DNA from: Bacteroides fragilis
Lineage (GTDB): Bacteria; Bacillota; Clostridia; Lachnospirales; Lachnospiraceae
Length of the DNA stretch: 64,000 nucleotides
NCBI GenBank assembly: GCA_023664485.1
Contig: JAMPFK010000001.1
Coordinates: forward strand, 634,653-698,652
Direction: 5' to 3'
Shown one piece after another: positions 34,694 through 43,562 of this stretch (within the stretch, counting starts at the first letter, position 1; every line of letters starts with the position of its first letter). The position numbers and the translations under genes are program-made. The notes below the pieces were generated by a model. It did no database searches, had not been told where the DNA came from, and was given only the letters and a program-made list of their open reading frames with translations.

Positions 34694-36538
34694 TTAAACG
34701 CCTGTCTGCAGTATCAGCCTGTCGTAGATCTCCGTCAGGGTGGAGATCATTTTGGAGGCCAGCGTATAGGAATTCTGATATTTTACAAGGCTGACCGCTT
34801 CCTCATCCTCATCCACGCCGGAAATGGAAGTCCTCTGGTTATCGATGCTCGTTTCCAGGCTCAGATAAGTCGAATAGAATGTCTCCGCATTCTCCCCGTT
34901 GAGCGCCGCGTCCGAAAGCACGCATTCCAGAAATCCCCCCGCATTCCTTCCGCGGAAGTTGAACTGATTCACATCATTTATCATGGAAATGACCTTTTTG
35001 ATCTGCTCGCACTCTTCCACGCCCGCGGTAGGGTCGAACCTCGTTCCGAGCAGGGAAGCATCCTTCATGATCTCTTCTGCAACCGCGAAATTGTCCGCCG
35101 TAATATGATAATATCCCTTATCGTTTACCTTTCCCTTATCATTTCTTGAGACGCCGTTCAGCCAGCCTTCCGTATACTGGCCCTTCTCCGTCAAAAGATC
35201 GCCCGTTAAGAGAATGCCCGCATCCTCGCTCGCCGCGGTAACGCCCTGCGTAAAAATATCGTTGACGGATTTTGCGAAATCGCGGATCCACTCATTCATC
35301 TGCTCCATGTAATAGGGAATCCCCTGATACCGCACTTCCGCGCCGATGAACGCTTCCGTGCCCATCTTGCCGTTCACAAGCGGCATATCGCTCTTTTTAT
35401 TGTCGATGATAAAGGAGTAATTGCCGTCCCCGTCATAAGTCCAGTCGCTGTAATAATAAAGCTGGTTGCCCACATTGATCTTACCGCCCGTATCGGACAG
35501 GTTGCATTTGTTCATATTGCCAAGGTACTCCGCATTCGTATGAATAACAACGCGGGTAGTATCAATATTATAGTAAACGCCTTCGACCTTGCCGTTAAAA
35601 TATTCGCCGTTATTGCCGTCGCGCATCTGGACCAGCCCCCGTAGCTCTCCGCCCATGGATGCGTTATAGAGGCCGAATTCTATGCCGTCCGTCCACCGCA
35701 GGTCATAGAGCCCGTCGATATCCGACTGATTCACTTTCTCTTCGGACTTTCTCGCAACACATTCTATCTGTCTGTAGTCGTCCGAATCCACCAGCGTCTG
35801 CCCGCCGGCGATCCTGACGATCAGCCTGTTCGCTCCCGACGGCTCGCCGCTCTGATTCAAAACCGGCAGCTCTTCCGTCGTCATATCCACGATGCCGGAC
35901 AGCCTATCCAGCAGAACGTCTCTCTTATCCCGCAGCTCGTTGGCCACAACGCCCGTCAGCTCGATGACGTTGATCTGTTTGTTGACGGTCGCGATATCCT
36001 GTGCGATCGAATTGATCTCATCCACGCGCATCTTGATCTCATCGTTGACATCCGCCTGAAGGTTCTGTAAATTGCCGGACATATTGTTAAAATAATCCGT
36101 CAGGTTTTTGACCGTAGATACGAACTGCGCTTTGACGGAGGTGGAACTGCCGTTCTTCGTGACCTCCTCCAGCGCGGCGCAGATCTGGTCGTAAATTGTT
36201 TTAAAACCGGATATCTTGTCGTCCGTTAAATAATTCTCTATCATACGCATATAATATGCTTTTATGTCATACTCGCCAAGCCTTGTCTCATTTTCACGGA
36301 ACTTGGTATCATAGAAACTGTCGCGGATACGCTCGATCGCGATCGTCTCAACGCCGGCTCCCGCGCACCCATATGTCGCAAACACGCGCAGCGCCTGCGC
36401 CGCCTCTGTCGTCACTGCCTGACGGCTGTAGCCCTCCGTATCGACATTGCTGATATTATTTCCCGTTGTATTGAGCGCCGCATTCGCCGCCCGGAGCCCC
36501 GACGAGGCTATCGTTAATCCAAAAAATGTAGATGGCAT
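34694..36538 (-). CDS. flgK: Flagellar hook-associated protein FlgK (HAP1), second copy
   Basis: A 614-residue HAP1 with the rod-type N-terminus FFGLTIASSGLRAANAALNT, TGNNISNVDTEGYSRQAV and the C-terminal SLVKYQNSYTLASKMISTLT, EIYDRLILQTGV. A further FlgK lies just upstream (36557) with only 18 bp between. The two differ markedly in the middle, so each may form a separate junction zone. In-tandem FlgK pairs occur in related Clostridia. Confidence 0.92.
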   Translation of the reverse strand: MPSTFFGLTIASSGLRAANAALNTTGNNISNVDTEGYSRQAVTTEAAQALRVFATYGCAGAGVETIAIERIRDSFYDTKFRENETRLGEYDIKAYYMRMIENYLTDDKISGFKTIYDQICAALEEVTKNGSSTSVKAQFVSTVKNLTDYFNNMSGNLQNLQADVNDEIKMRVDEINSIAQDIATVNKQINVIELTGVVANELRDKRDVLLDRLSGIVDMTTEELPVLNQSGEPSGANRLIVRIAGGQTLVDSDDYRQIECVARKSEEKVNQSDIDGLYDLRWTDGIEFGLYNASMGGELRGLVQMRDGNNGEYFNGKVEGVYYNIDTTRVVIHTNAEYLGNMNKCNLSDTGGKINVGNQLYYYSDWTYDGDGNYSFIIDNKKSDMPLVNGKMGTEAFIGAEVRYQGIPYYMEQMNEWIRDFAKSVNDIFTQGVTAASEDAGILLTGDLLTEKGQYTEGWLNGVSRNDKGKVNDKGYYHITADNFAVAEEIMKDASLLGTRFDPTAGVEECEQIKKVISMINDVNQFNFRGRNAGGFLECVLSDAALNGENAETFYSTYLSLETSIDNQRTSISGVDEDEEAVSLVKYQNSYTLASKMISTLTEIYDRLILQTGV

Positions 36539-36556
36539 AAATCTTCTCCCCTTCCG

Positions 36557-38236
36557 CTATCTTCCGAGTGTTGTCAGAATATGCTCCAGCATCTCGCTGA
36601 TAACGTTAATGTAACGGCTGGAGGCATTGTAGGCATTCTGAAACATGATCATATTGGTCAGCTCTTCGTCGGAAGACACGCCGACGACCTGCTCTCTCGC
36701 ATTGAAGAGCGAATCCACCGTGACCGTCTGGCTCTCCATGATATCTCCGAATACGGAGCCGGAATTGGCTACCTGGGATATCAGGTTTTTATAATAATCC
36801 ACGAAGCAGACCGGCGTCTGCACGTTCGGATTCAATGTATAAACCGCTTCCTCGAAAGCGTTTTTCAGCTTCTCCGTCGTCGCATTGTCCTCCGAGCTGT
36901 CCGTCAGCCGGAAACCGAGCAGTGTCGGATTCTGCCGGAGCACGAGATTAATCTCGATATTGGAAACGTTCCATCCCAGCTCCACGACCGTTCCGTCCGG
37001 CAGCTCACAGGCGGATCCGTCCTCGATGATCTGCTCGAACAGCTGATAAGGACTGCCGTCCTCGCCGCGAAGATAGGTGGAATTGGGATACGTCGCGGAT
37101 TCCAGCTCCGCGGCTTCCTCCAGAATCCCGTTGATCTTCGTAACGACCGCGTTGATCAGCTGATCGAATTCCGCCTCTACGTTCATGATAATGGACTGTG
37201 AGATATGCGTATCATACCAGCCCGCTTTATATTCCCCGTCCGGATCGACGTCTTTTAATTCCTGCGCCGTCGCTCTGTGGTCGCCGCGCGCCAGGATCGT
37301 GCTCTTCAGGGAACCGATATCCGTATTCAGATCGGAGGAGATCGGCCGCTCCAGATCAAATATCTGAGCCGATTTCAGCGCATCCTCCGTCAAATATTTA
37401 TTTCCATATTCATCATAGCTGTAATTCGCCAGCATCTCCCAGTAAGGCGTATAGAAACCGGTTTTGGAATCCTCATGAAGCAATAGGGTATTAACAAGCC
37501 CTCCTTTTACCAGATCGACGCCTTCCATCTTGACACTCATATAACCGAATACATCCTCATCATAGGAAATCGAAGCCATCGTCGCCAGTTCATCCAACAG
37601 GTAGTTCCGCTGATCCCGCAGGTCGTTGGCATGCTCCATACCGCCTTCTATTCTGGAAATCTGGCGGTTCAGCGCTTCAATCTGCTGCGCGTACCTGTTG
37701 ATCGTCTCTACATCCTGTTCGACCTCCCGATTCATATTATCCTGATATTCTTCCAGACTGGTATATACCGCCTGCGCCTTCGTAATAAATTCATAGGCAC
37801 GCGTCACGAACAGATTCTGATTGACTGCCAGCGTAGGATCCTTGCTCAGCTCTTCCACCGCGGTCCAGAGATCCGTTACCGCGATCGAAAAAGCATGCCC
37901 TTCATAGGACTCGCCGAGAACATCCTCGATTTCTTCCAGCGCGTTGTAAGCGACTTCATAAAAAGCGCTTCTGCCCGATTCACGACGATAATTTTTATCC
38001 AGAAAATAATCTCTTACCTGTCTTGTTTGGGAATAGTTGACGCCCAGACCCAACTGCTGCCAACTGGTCGATTGACTCTTGGAAATTGTATTATAAGTCC
38101 TCGTCGCCTGTTCCACCTGCTGCCTTGTATAGCCAACGGTGTCCAGGTTCGACATATTATGCGCGGTCGTATTCAGCGCATTATTAGAGGTTTGTAATCC
38201 TGATACGCCTATATAAAGGCTTCCCATTAATGACAT
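36557..38236 (-). CDS. flgK: Flagellar hook-associated protein FlgK (HAP1), first copy
   Basis: A 559-residue HAP1: SLYIGVSGLQTSNNALNTTA, HNMSNLDTVGYTRQQVEQA, LGLGVNYSQTRQVRDYFLDK and C-terminal MIMFQNAYNASSRYINVISE, MLEHILTTLGR. The ATG at 38236 has GGAGTAGCGTT upstream; six extra in-frame codons lack a ribosome site. It follows flgN by 24 bp. Confidence 0.92.
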   Translation of the reverse strand: MSLMGSLYIGVSGLQTSNNALNTTAHNMSNLDTVGYTRQQVEQATRTYNTISKSQSTSWQQLGLGVNYSQTRQVRDYFLDKNYRRESGRSAFYEVAYNALEEIEDVLGESYEGHAFSIAVTDLWTAVEELSKDPTLAVNQNLFVTRAYEFITKAQAVYTSLEEYQDNMNREVEQDVETINRYAQQIEALNRQISRIEGGMEHANDLRDQRNYLLDELATMASISYDEDVFGYMSVKMEGVDLVKGGLVNTLLLHEDSKTGFYTPYWEMLANYSYDEYGNKYLTEDALKSAQIFDLERPISSDLNTDIGSLKSTILARGDHRATAQELKDVDPDGEYKAGWYDTHISQSIIMNVEAEFDQLINAVVTKINGILEEAAELESATYPNSTYLRGEDGSPYQLFEQIIEDGSACELPDGTVVELGWNVSNIEINLVLRQNPTLLGFRLTDSSEDNATTEKLKNAFEEAVYTLNPNVQTPVCFVDYYKNLISQVANSGSVFGDIMESQTVTVDSLFNAREQVVGVSSDEELTNMIMFQNAYNASSRYINVISEMLEHILTTLGR

Positions 38237-38260
38237 AACGCTACTCCTTAACAATCTTTT

Positions 38261-38779
38261 CTACTGCTTTGCATCAAATGATTTCCGTTCCATACCGATG
38301 ACATCCCCGGTAGTATAAGCGCCCCGGTTATAGTTAGCAGTCGCCGGCGCCGCCTTCATGGACTGGAGAAGATTCATATTGAACTGCACCATTTCCAGCG
38401 CATTCTGAATCAGCTCCTGATTCTGCCCGTTGACCCTCGCCACATTTTTCACACTGGCCCGCAGCCCATCGAACGCTGCGGCCAGTTTCTGCTGCTCCTC
38501 AGGCCTTTGTCCGAGCATTTTAATCAGATCTGCAATTTTCAGTTTTGTAACATCCTTGTTAAGTACATTCGCTATATCCTGTACAGCCTCATTTCTAATC
38601 GCATCCAAATGGTTGATTCTGCTCACGATAAGCTGTTCTTCATCCGTGATTTCTGCTAACTGTTTCAAATCCTCAGACACAATGGCCCGCGTTTTCTGCA
38701 TGGATAAATTCAATAAATTCCGGTACTCTCCGCTTTCTTTCTCCAAAACATCTATCAGGTCTTCCATCAAGCTTGCCAC
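38261..38779 (-). CDS. flgN: FlgN-family export chaperone
   Basis: A 172-residue helical protein: MASLMEDLIDVLEKESGEYR, NLLNLSMQKTRAIVSEDLKQ, LAEITDEEQLIVSRINHLDA and the C-terminal helix ELIQNALEMVQFNMNLLQSM match FlgN, the chaperone of FlgK and FlgL. It stands between flgM and flgK, the standard order. Confidence 0.9.
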   Translation of the reverse strand: MASLMEDLIDVLEKESGEYRNLLNLSMQKTRAIVSEDLKQLAEITDEEQLIVSRINHLDAIRNEAVQDIANVLNKDVTKLKIADLIKMLGQRPEEQQKLAAAFDGLRASVKNVARVNGQNQELIQNALEMVQFNMNLLQSMKAAPATANYNRGAYTTGDVIGMERKSFDAKQ

Positions 38780-38808
38780 GATATATCCTCCACGCTTTTC
38801 ACCGTGCC

Positions 38809-39090
38809 TTACAGACCGGAAATTTCCTCATACTTCTGTAATAATTTCTCCGCGAAGCTCTCTCCGCTTACATGATAGGTCCCGTTCTCGATTCCGGCCC
38901 TGAGAGGAGCTACCAGCTCTTCTCTGATATCGCTGCTCGCATCCACCGCCGCCCTGGCGACCTGGATATCCCTGCCGATGCTGGAAATCTGTATTTTATC
39001 GGAAGCGCCGACATTTGACGCCGCAGGCGCCTTGACCGCTTTCTTCGTATTGTATAACTGCTGGACCTGGGTATATGCTTCAATACGCAT
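38809..39090 (-). CDS. flgM: Anti-sigma-28 factor FlgM
   Basis: A 93-residue protein: MRIEAYTQVQQLYNTKKAVK at the start, DKIQISSIGRDIQVARAAVD in the middle and IENGTYHVSGESFAEKLLQK at the end, the last being the SigD-binding helix. It holds SigD inactive until the hook is complete. The ATG at 39090 has GGAGGAG; a longer frame runs into the neighbouring regulator and is rejected. SigD promoter directly upstream, giving feedback. Confidence 0.93.
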   Translation of the reverse strand: MRIEAYTQVQQLYNTKKAVKAPAASNVGASDKIQISSIGRDIQVARAAVDASSDIREELVAPLRAGIENGTYHVSGESFAEKLLQKYEEISGL

Positions 39091-39164
39091 AAAAACTCCT
39101 CCTTCCCGTCCGTGCCTGTATTCTCGTAAATGCTTCATTCTGCATTTATCAACTGTTATTAAAT

Positions 39165-39191
39165 GTATCGGATAATTTTTCAAAGACTTTA
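39165..39191 (-). promoter_or_regulatory. SigD promoter of the flgM-flgN-flgK-flgL-fliW-csrA operon
   Basis: Minus strand TAAA (39191-39188), 15-nt spacer, TCCGATAC (39172-39165). Perfect -35 and spacing; the -10 differs in two bases. Leader of about 70 nt. Confidence 0.8.
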
Positions 39192-39215
39192 GAGCTTCCC
39201 GTATTTTTTTATTAT

Positions 39216-40022
39216 TCACAGATATTCCGCCGCCATACGGCACAGCCTTCCGCAGGTCTCCTCGCCCCATGAATACGAGGCCATATATCTGCCGTCAAAA
39301 GAAGTGTCCCTGATGCTCTTTCCCGCAAGCACCTCATAATAATCGCACAGGAGCTCTTCCCTGTTCACATGGCAGCTTCCTCTTCTGCTGCCGAAAACGC
39401 CGGCGACGCCATATTCCCGGAAAATCGAATGCAGATAAATGACCGCCTTTCTGTACAGGCATTTTACCCTGTCGTCATAGTCCCTGCCTTCCCAGAGAAG
39501 ATCGACGCTTCTCTTCATCGTCACCTCGCCGCCGCTGTCGATGCAGAGCGCGAACAGCTCCTTCGCTTTCTGATTGGCAAATTCGATCAGATGGCCGTCA
39601 ACAAAAATATCGAACTCGCCGAAAGTCCTGACCGCTACCCTTTTTTGCAGCCTGCCGGAAAGATGCCGCACCCTGTCTATCATCTGTAAGACATCCGCAT
39701 CGTCAAAGGGCTTCATCAGGAAATAATCGGCCCTGAGATCCAAAATAGCCGCCTTTAAGAACTCCTCGTATCCCGTAACGTAGATGAGGATCATTTCATG
39801 CCTGAGTTCCCGCAGCTTCCTGCCGAGCGTAATACCGTTCATATCCGGCATTCTGACATCCAGCAATGCGAAATCGACCTCGTGATCCTTCGCATACGAA
39901 AGCGCATCCTCCGCGCTGCAGAACTCCCCCCGCAGATCGATATCGGCAGTATTTCGCAGTCCCTCCTCGAACTGCCGCAGGCTCCAGGGTTCGTCATCGA
40001 CTATAATCGTCCTTATTTTCAT
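39216..40022 (-). CDS. Response regulator with winged-helix/BTAD-like output
   Basis: A 268-residue two-domain protein. Receiver domain at about residues 1-118 with the acidic pair D9/D10, phospho-acceptor D55 (FALLDVRMPDMNG), T82 and K103 (LMKPFDD). The C-terminal half (VRTFGEFDIFVDGHLIEFAN, KELFALCIDSGGEVTMKRSV, VKCLYRKAVIYLHSIFREYG) resembles the SARP/BTAD-like DNA-binding output common in Lachnospiraceae regulators. The start MKIRTI at 40022 is inside the end of the upstream kinase gene (29-bp overlap). It ends just before the flgM promoter, but is not itself a flagellar gene by sequence. Confidence 0.85.
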   Translation of the reverse strand: MKIRTIIVDDEPWSLRQFEEGLRNTADIDLRGEFCSAEDALSYAKDHEVDFALLDVRMPDMNGITLGRKLRELRHEMILIYVTGYEEFLKAAILDLRADYFLMKPFDDADVLQMIDRVRHLSGRLQKRVAVRTFGEFDIFVDGHLIEFANQKAKELFALCIDSGGEVTMKRSVDLLWEGRDYDDRVKCLYRKAVIYLHSIFREYGVAGVFGSRRGSCHVNREELLCDYYEVLAGKSIRDTSFDGRYMASYSWGEETCGRLCRMAAEYL

Positions 40023-40659
40023 GGCAATCATCACGCCTTTCCGCCACAACAGGGATATGCAGAGTTATCACTGTACCGACGCCGGTATAACTCAGGATAT
40101 CCATACCTCCATTTACCATTTTCTCCATACGCTCCCGAACGTCAAAAAGCCCTCCCGCCCTCGCTTTGCCGGCGCCGGGCGCGGCATCGTATACGGCCGG
40201 CTCAAAACCCGCCCCGTCATCCTCTACCTGGACGATATACTCTTCCGGCAGCCGGCAGCTTCTGACCGTTACCGTCCCCTTTCTGTCACCTCTTTGCAGG
40301 CCATGCCGCAGCGCATTATCCACAAGCGGCAGTACTGTAAAAGGCGGGATCCGGAAATCTTCTTCCTGCAGCTCCATGCGTACCGCCGCCTTATCCCCGA
40401 ATCTCAGTTTTTCCAGATTGATATAAGAAAGCACATCGTCTATCTCTTCCCGAAAAAGAATATTTTCCGGCCTCTCAAAAGACCCTATGACCGCTCTTAA
40501 ATATCTCGAAATATCGTAAATCCTGTCATAGGCCAGCTCCGGATCCGTCCTGGCCGCGATGCGGACAGCGCCCAGCGTATTAAAAAGAAAATGCGGATTC
40601 AACCGGCGAATCACCGCATTCCTCTCCATCTTTCCGATATCCTTCATTCTTTTCGCCAT
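39994..40659 (-). CDS. LytS/YehU-type sensor histidine kinase, cytoplasmic
   Basis: A 221-residue kinase core without sensor or membrane segment: the phospho-acceptor region RRLNPHFLFNTLGAVRIAA (H23), then the ATPase motifs LPLVDNALRHGL (N box) and VEDDGAGFEP (G1) and GLFDVRERMEKM. It overlaps both neighbours (80 bp with the hybrid kinase, 29 bp with the response regulator), so all three are one translationally coupled unit. Alternative starts at the next two methionines cannot be excluded. Input may come from the hybrid kinase. Confidence 0.82.
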   Translation of the reverse strand: MAKRMKDIGKMERNAVIRRLNPHFLFNTLGAVRIAARTDPELAYDRIYDISRYLRAVIGSFERPENILFREEIDDVLSYINLEKLRFGDKAAVRMELQEEDFRIPPFTVLPLVDNALRHGLQRGDRKGTVTVRSCRLPEEYIVQVEDDGAGFEPAVYDAAPGAGKARAGGLFDVRERMEKMVNGGMDILSYTGVGTVITLHIPVVAERRDDCHENKDDYSR

Positions 40660-42259
40660 ATCCCTTCCGGCTTTCGGAAATCTGCCGCAGCGCGGTTTTA
40701 ACGTCCTCCGCGCGGTATGGCTTGACAAGATATCCGTTTACCCCGTCGGCCGATCCTTCCGCCGCCCGCCTGCCAAAAATATCCGCCGTCATGGCGAGCA
40801 CCGGCAGCCCGCTGTCTTTTCTCTCCATGCTCCTGATTTCCCGGACGGCCTCGAAACCGCTTTTTCCGGGCATATGGACGTCCATCAGAATCACATCGTA
40901 ATAAAACTCGTCGGACTGCCTGAAAATCTCCAGCGCTTCGTCGCCGTCATACGTTTTATCGGCCGCAATGCCCAGTTTCTCCAAATAACCGCATAAGATT
41001 TCCATATTCGCGTCCTCATCCTCCGCAATCAGCGCCCTTTTGATGGAGATCCCCTCTTTTCCGGAGGGCCGCCCCGGCGCTCCTGCGGTTCCATACAATA
41101 CATCGTCCCCGTCCGCCTCGAGCATGACGGATACCGTCGTTCCCCTGTTCTTCCGCGTCCTGATCTGTATCGTGCCGTGCAGCAGCTCCACCAGACGCTT
41201 CGTCAGCGCCAGACCGAGACCGCTCCCTTCCGTCCCCCGTTTTCTTCCTTCTCTCGCATAAGGCCTCCATGCCCTGGCAAGAAATTCCTGCTCCATGCCG
41301 ATTCCCGTATCCGACACTTCCAGCAAAAGCTTTACCCTTTTTTCCTCTTTATAAACCGCTTCCATACGGCAGACTACCTGCCCGCCGTCCTCCGTATATT
41401 TCACTGCGTTGGAAACGATATTGATAACGATCTGCTGAAAAACCGTTCTGTTCAGATACAGATACCGATATGCCGGCTTCCCTACGAGAAACCGCAGCCG
41501 GATATTCCGTTTTTTTATTTCCTGTGCAAAAATCCCTTTTGGATATTTTATGAGTTCTTCCAGCACGACCGCCTCCGTTCTGCCGGCGCCCCGGCCTTCC
41601 AGCGCGGAAATGTCCAGAACGCTGTTCACGAGATTCAGAAGATATTCCGCGGAAAGGGCGGCATTATCCAGATATTCATCCGCCGGATACGCCTTTTCCC
41701 GCAGTAATGTCAGACTGCCATAGATACTGTTAAGAGATGTCCTGATTTCATGGGCAAGATAAGCGGCCCGTTCCCGCAGAATTTCCGCCTTTTCCTTCTG
41801 CGGGCCGGATATGCCGCCGTTTTTTCCCCCGGCTTTCCAACAGGAAAACATTTCTGTGATATCTTCACAGAAAACAACGATATTCTCTTTTTGCCTGCTG
41901 GATTTCTCATAAAAAGTATTCCTGATAAAAGTAATTTTCTTATGATATGGATCGTTCCCGGCTTTCAGGCTGCAGATCACGGTATGCTTCTCCTGTACGG
42001 CCAGCGCGCCGAGAACTCTGATCAGTTTCATATTCTCATGAAATTCTTCTTCGCCGCCGCACAGCCTTCCCTGCAGCTTCCTCAGAAAATCCTCGTACCG
42101 TCCTTCTTCCGGTATGTCGTACTGCAAATTTTTCTTTTCATATTTTCGTATATATACGCCTTTTCTTGCATTAACAAATAATATGAAATCGAAGATCCCT
42201 TCTGGTAAAATAAGATTGACCGGCCTGCCTGTCAAACGGTCTTTCAAAAATTTAAACAT
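40580..42259 (-). CDS. Hybrid sensor histidine kinase
   Basis: A 559-residue soluble hybrid kinase. Residues about 1-140 look like a PAS-type sensor (VNLILPEGIFDFILFVNARK, KENIVVFCEDITEMFSCW). HisKA with H170 in AAYLAHEIRTSLNSIYG; ATPase with VINIVSNAVKYTEDGG, VSDTGIGMEQEF and GSGLGLALTKRLVELL. A receiver follows from about residue 415 (KRALIAEDEDANMEILCGYL, YDVILMDVHMPGKSGFEAV, GYLVKPYRAEDV). No HPt domain is fused. No membrane helix, so the signal is cytosolic. The promoter's -10 ends 12 bp before the ATG and no ribosome site is visible. Confidence 0.85.
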   Translation of the reverse strand: MFKFLKDRLTGRPVNLILPEGIFDFILFVNARKGVYIRKYEKKNLQYDIPEEGRYEDFLRKLQGRLCGGEEEFHENMKLIRVLGALAVQEKHTVICSLKAGNDPYHKKITFIRNTFYEKSSRQKENIVVFCEDITEMFSCWKAGGKNGGISGPQKEKAEILRERAAYLAHEIRTSLNSIYGSLTLLREKAYPADEYLDNAALSAEYLLNLVNSVLDISALEGRGAGRTEAVVLEELIKYPKGIFAQEIKKRNIRLRFLVGKPAYRYLYLNRTVFQQIVINIVSNAVKYTEDGGQVVCRMEAVYKEEKRVKLLLEVSDTGIGMEQEFLARAWRPYAREGRKRGTEGSGLGLALTKRLVELLHGTIQIRTRKNRGTTVSVMLEADGDDVLYGTAGAPGRPSGKEGISIKRALIAEDEDANMEILCGYLEKLGIAADKTYDGDEALEIFRQSDEFYYDVILMDVHMPGKSGFEAVREIRSMERKDSGLPVLAMTADIFGRRAAEGSADGVNGYLVKPYRAEDVKTALRQISESRKGYGEKNEGYRKDGEECGDSPVESAFSF

Positions 42260-42270
42260 AATATAAGACT

Positions 42271-42298
42271 ATTATAAAGGACGCTAAAAGGAATGCAA
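42271..42298 (-). promoter_or_regulatory. Promoter of the kinase-kinase-regulator operon
   Basis: Minus strand TTGCAT (42298-42293), 16-nt spacer, TATAAT (42276-42271). Transcription would start about 42264, only about 5 nt before the ATG at 42259, suggesting a leaderless or near-leaderless mRNA. Confidence 0.6.
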
Positions 42299-42378
42299 GC
42301 CATAACAAAGTCTGCATAAATACAAATTTTGCCCGATTTTCGTCGTTTTTTTACTTTTGCGGAAGCCGCTCTCTGTTA

Positions 42379-43191
42379 TCACAGATTTTTCATAAATTCT
42401 ATGTCTTCCATGGCGATTGCCGGGTTCATTTCTTCCCGGAGAAGATACATATCCGGCCTGTTCTCATGGAGCCATTCGGAAACCGCTTTATACCGGATCA
42501 CGCCTTTTCCAAGAGGCGCAGCGCAATACTTCCCGCTTTCATCAAGATAAAAATCCTTGATGTGCATCGCCTCCACAAATTCCCCGATGCCGTCAAGCCA
42601 CTCCCGCCAATAAGCATCCTGATCCGTCGTATCCGGGTACTGCAGTAAATTGGAAGCGTCAAAAATCAGCCGCAGATGCTCTTTATCGTTCACCTGCTCC
42701 AGCACGTCCTTCACCGCTTCCAGATTTTCGAGCGGATGCCAGTATACCGGTTCGACCGCCAGCTTCACATCGAGGCGCACGGCCTCCTCCATGACGCGTT
42801 TCACACTGTCCAGCATACAGGGATACCATTTCGCTTTCTCTTCCCGGCTCAGATGCGGATAGGCCGTCTCCGTCCCTACCACCTTCGCGCCGACTTCCCT
42901 GCTGTAGGCCAGACATTTTTTCAGCGTGTTTACCGCATAGCTGCGGATCTCTTCATCCGGGTTCCCCAAATCCATATAGCAGCCAAAAACGGGAATCTCC
43001 ACTTTCCATTCCTCAAAAGCCCGCCGGATCCTTTCCAGATGCGCCCCGGTGATATCCTCGTAACTGTCGATACCCGTAAAAACCTTGGGCAGCGCGAGCT
43101 GCGCCGCCTCATAGCCTGCCCGATGCAGCGTTTCCGCCGCCTTCTCAATCTCCATCTTCCCATAGTCATGCGCTCTCACGCCGATCTTCAT
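42379..43191 (-). CDS. Sugar phosphate isomerase/epimerase-like TIM-barrel protein
   Basis: A 270-residue protein of the xylose isomerase-like AP endonuclease fold: MKIGVRAHDYGKMEIEKAAE, VFGCYMDLGNPDEE, AKVVGTETAYPHLSREEKAK, VKLAVEPVYWHPLENLEAV, LRLIFDASNLLQYPDTTD, EAMHIKDFYLDESG. The Glu, Asp and His residues expected to bind metal (E in AVEPV, D in IFDAS, H in MHIKD, E in LREEM) are present. Exact substrate is unknown; with rhamnose mutarotase 21 bp upstream, a role in rhamnose or uronate processing is likely. Confidence 0.8.
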   Translation of the reverse strand: MKIGVRAHDYGKMEIEKAAETLHRAGYEAAQLALPKVFTGIDSYEDITGAHLERIRRAFEEWKVEIPVFGCYMDLGNPDEEIRSYAVNTLKKCLAYSREVGAKVVGTETAYPHLSREEKAKWYPCMLDSVKRVMEEAVRLDVKLAVEPVYWHPLENLEAVKDVLEQVNDKEHLRLIFDASNLLQYPDTTDQDAYWREWLDGIGEFVEAMHIKDFYLDESGKYCAAPLGKGVIRYKAVSEWLHENRPDMYLLREEMNPAIAMEDIEFMKNL

Positions 43192-43212
43192 TGTGATTTC
43201 CCTCCCGGCTTT

Positions 43213-43524
43213 CTAATCTAAGTGGAACAGCGGCTTCAAATCGATCGATACCGGGCTGTTGTCCGGGTTCGTCTCCATAATATCCGCCATAAAATCCCAC
43301 CATTTCCGGTTGATCGCCGTATCCGCGCCCTTTGCCCACAGCTCTTCGTCCTCGATTTCAATATAGCTGAACAGCGTCAGCGTCTCCCTGTCCAGAAAAA
43401 TAGAATAATTCTTTCCACCGTGCTCATGGATCATATCCTTCATCTCCGGCCAAAGCTCGTTATGGCGTTTCTCATATTCCGCCTCCTGTCCGGGGTATAA
43501 TTTCATCTTAAATCCTTTGATCAT
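43213..43524 (-). CDS. rhaM: L-rhamnose mutarotase
   Basis: A 103-residue RhaM/YiiL-type mutarotase: MIKGFKMKLYPGQEAEYEKR, HNELWPEMKDMIHEHGGKNY, SIFLDRETLTLFSYIEIEDE, NRKWWDFMADIMETNPDNSP. The catalytic-site Tyr, His and Trp pair (YEKRHNELWP; KWWDFM) are in place. It converts alpha and beta L-rhamnose. The ATG at 43524 has AAAGGAG upstream; a start 7 codons earlier overlaps it. First gene of an operon with the epimerase-like protein, behind a strong promoter and a 95-nt hairpin leader. Confidence 0.92.
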   Translation of the reverse strand: MIKGFKMKLYPGQEAEYEKRHNELWPEMKDMIHEHGGKNYSIFLDRETLTLFSYIEIEDEELWAKGADTAINRKWWDFMADIMETNPDNSPVSIDLKPLFHLD

Positions 43525-43562
43525 ACAATCCGCTCCTTTCCGCATTCCGTCGCATTTTTACA

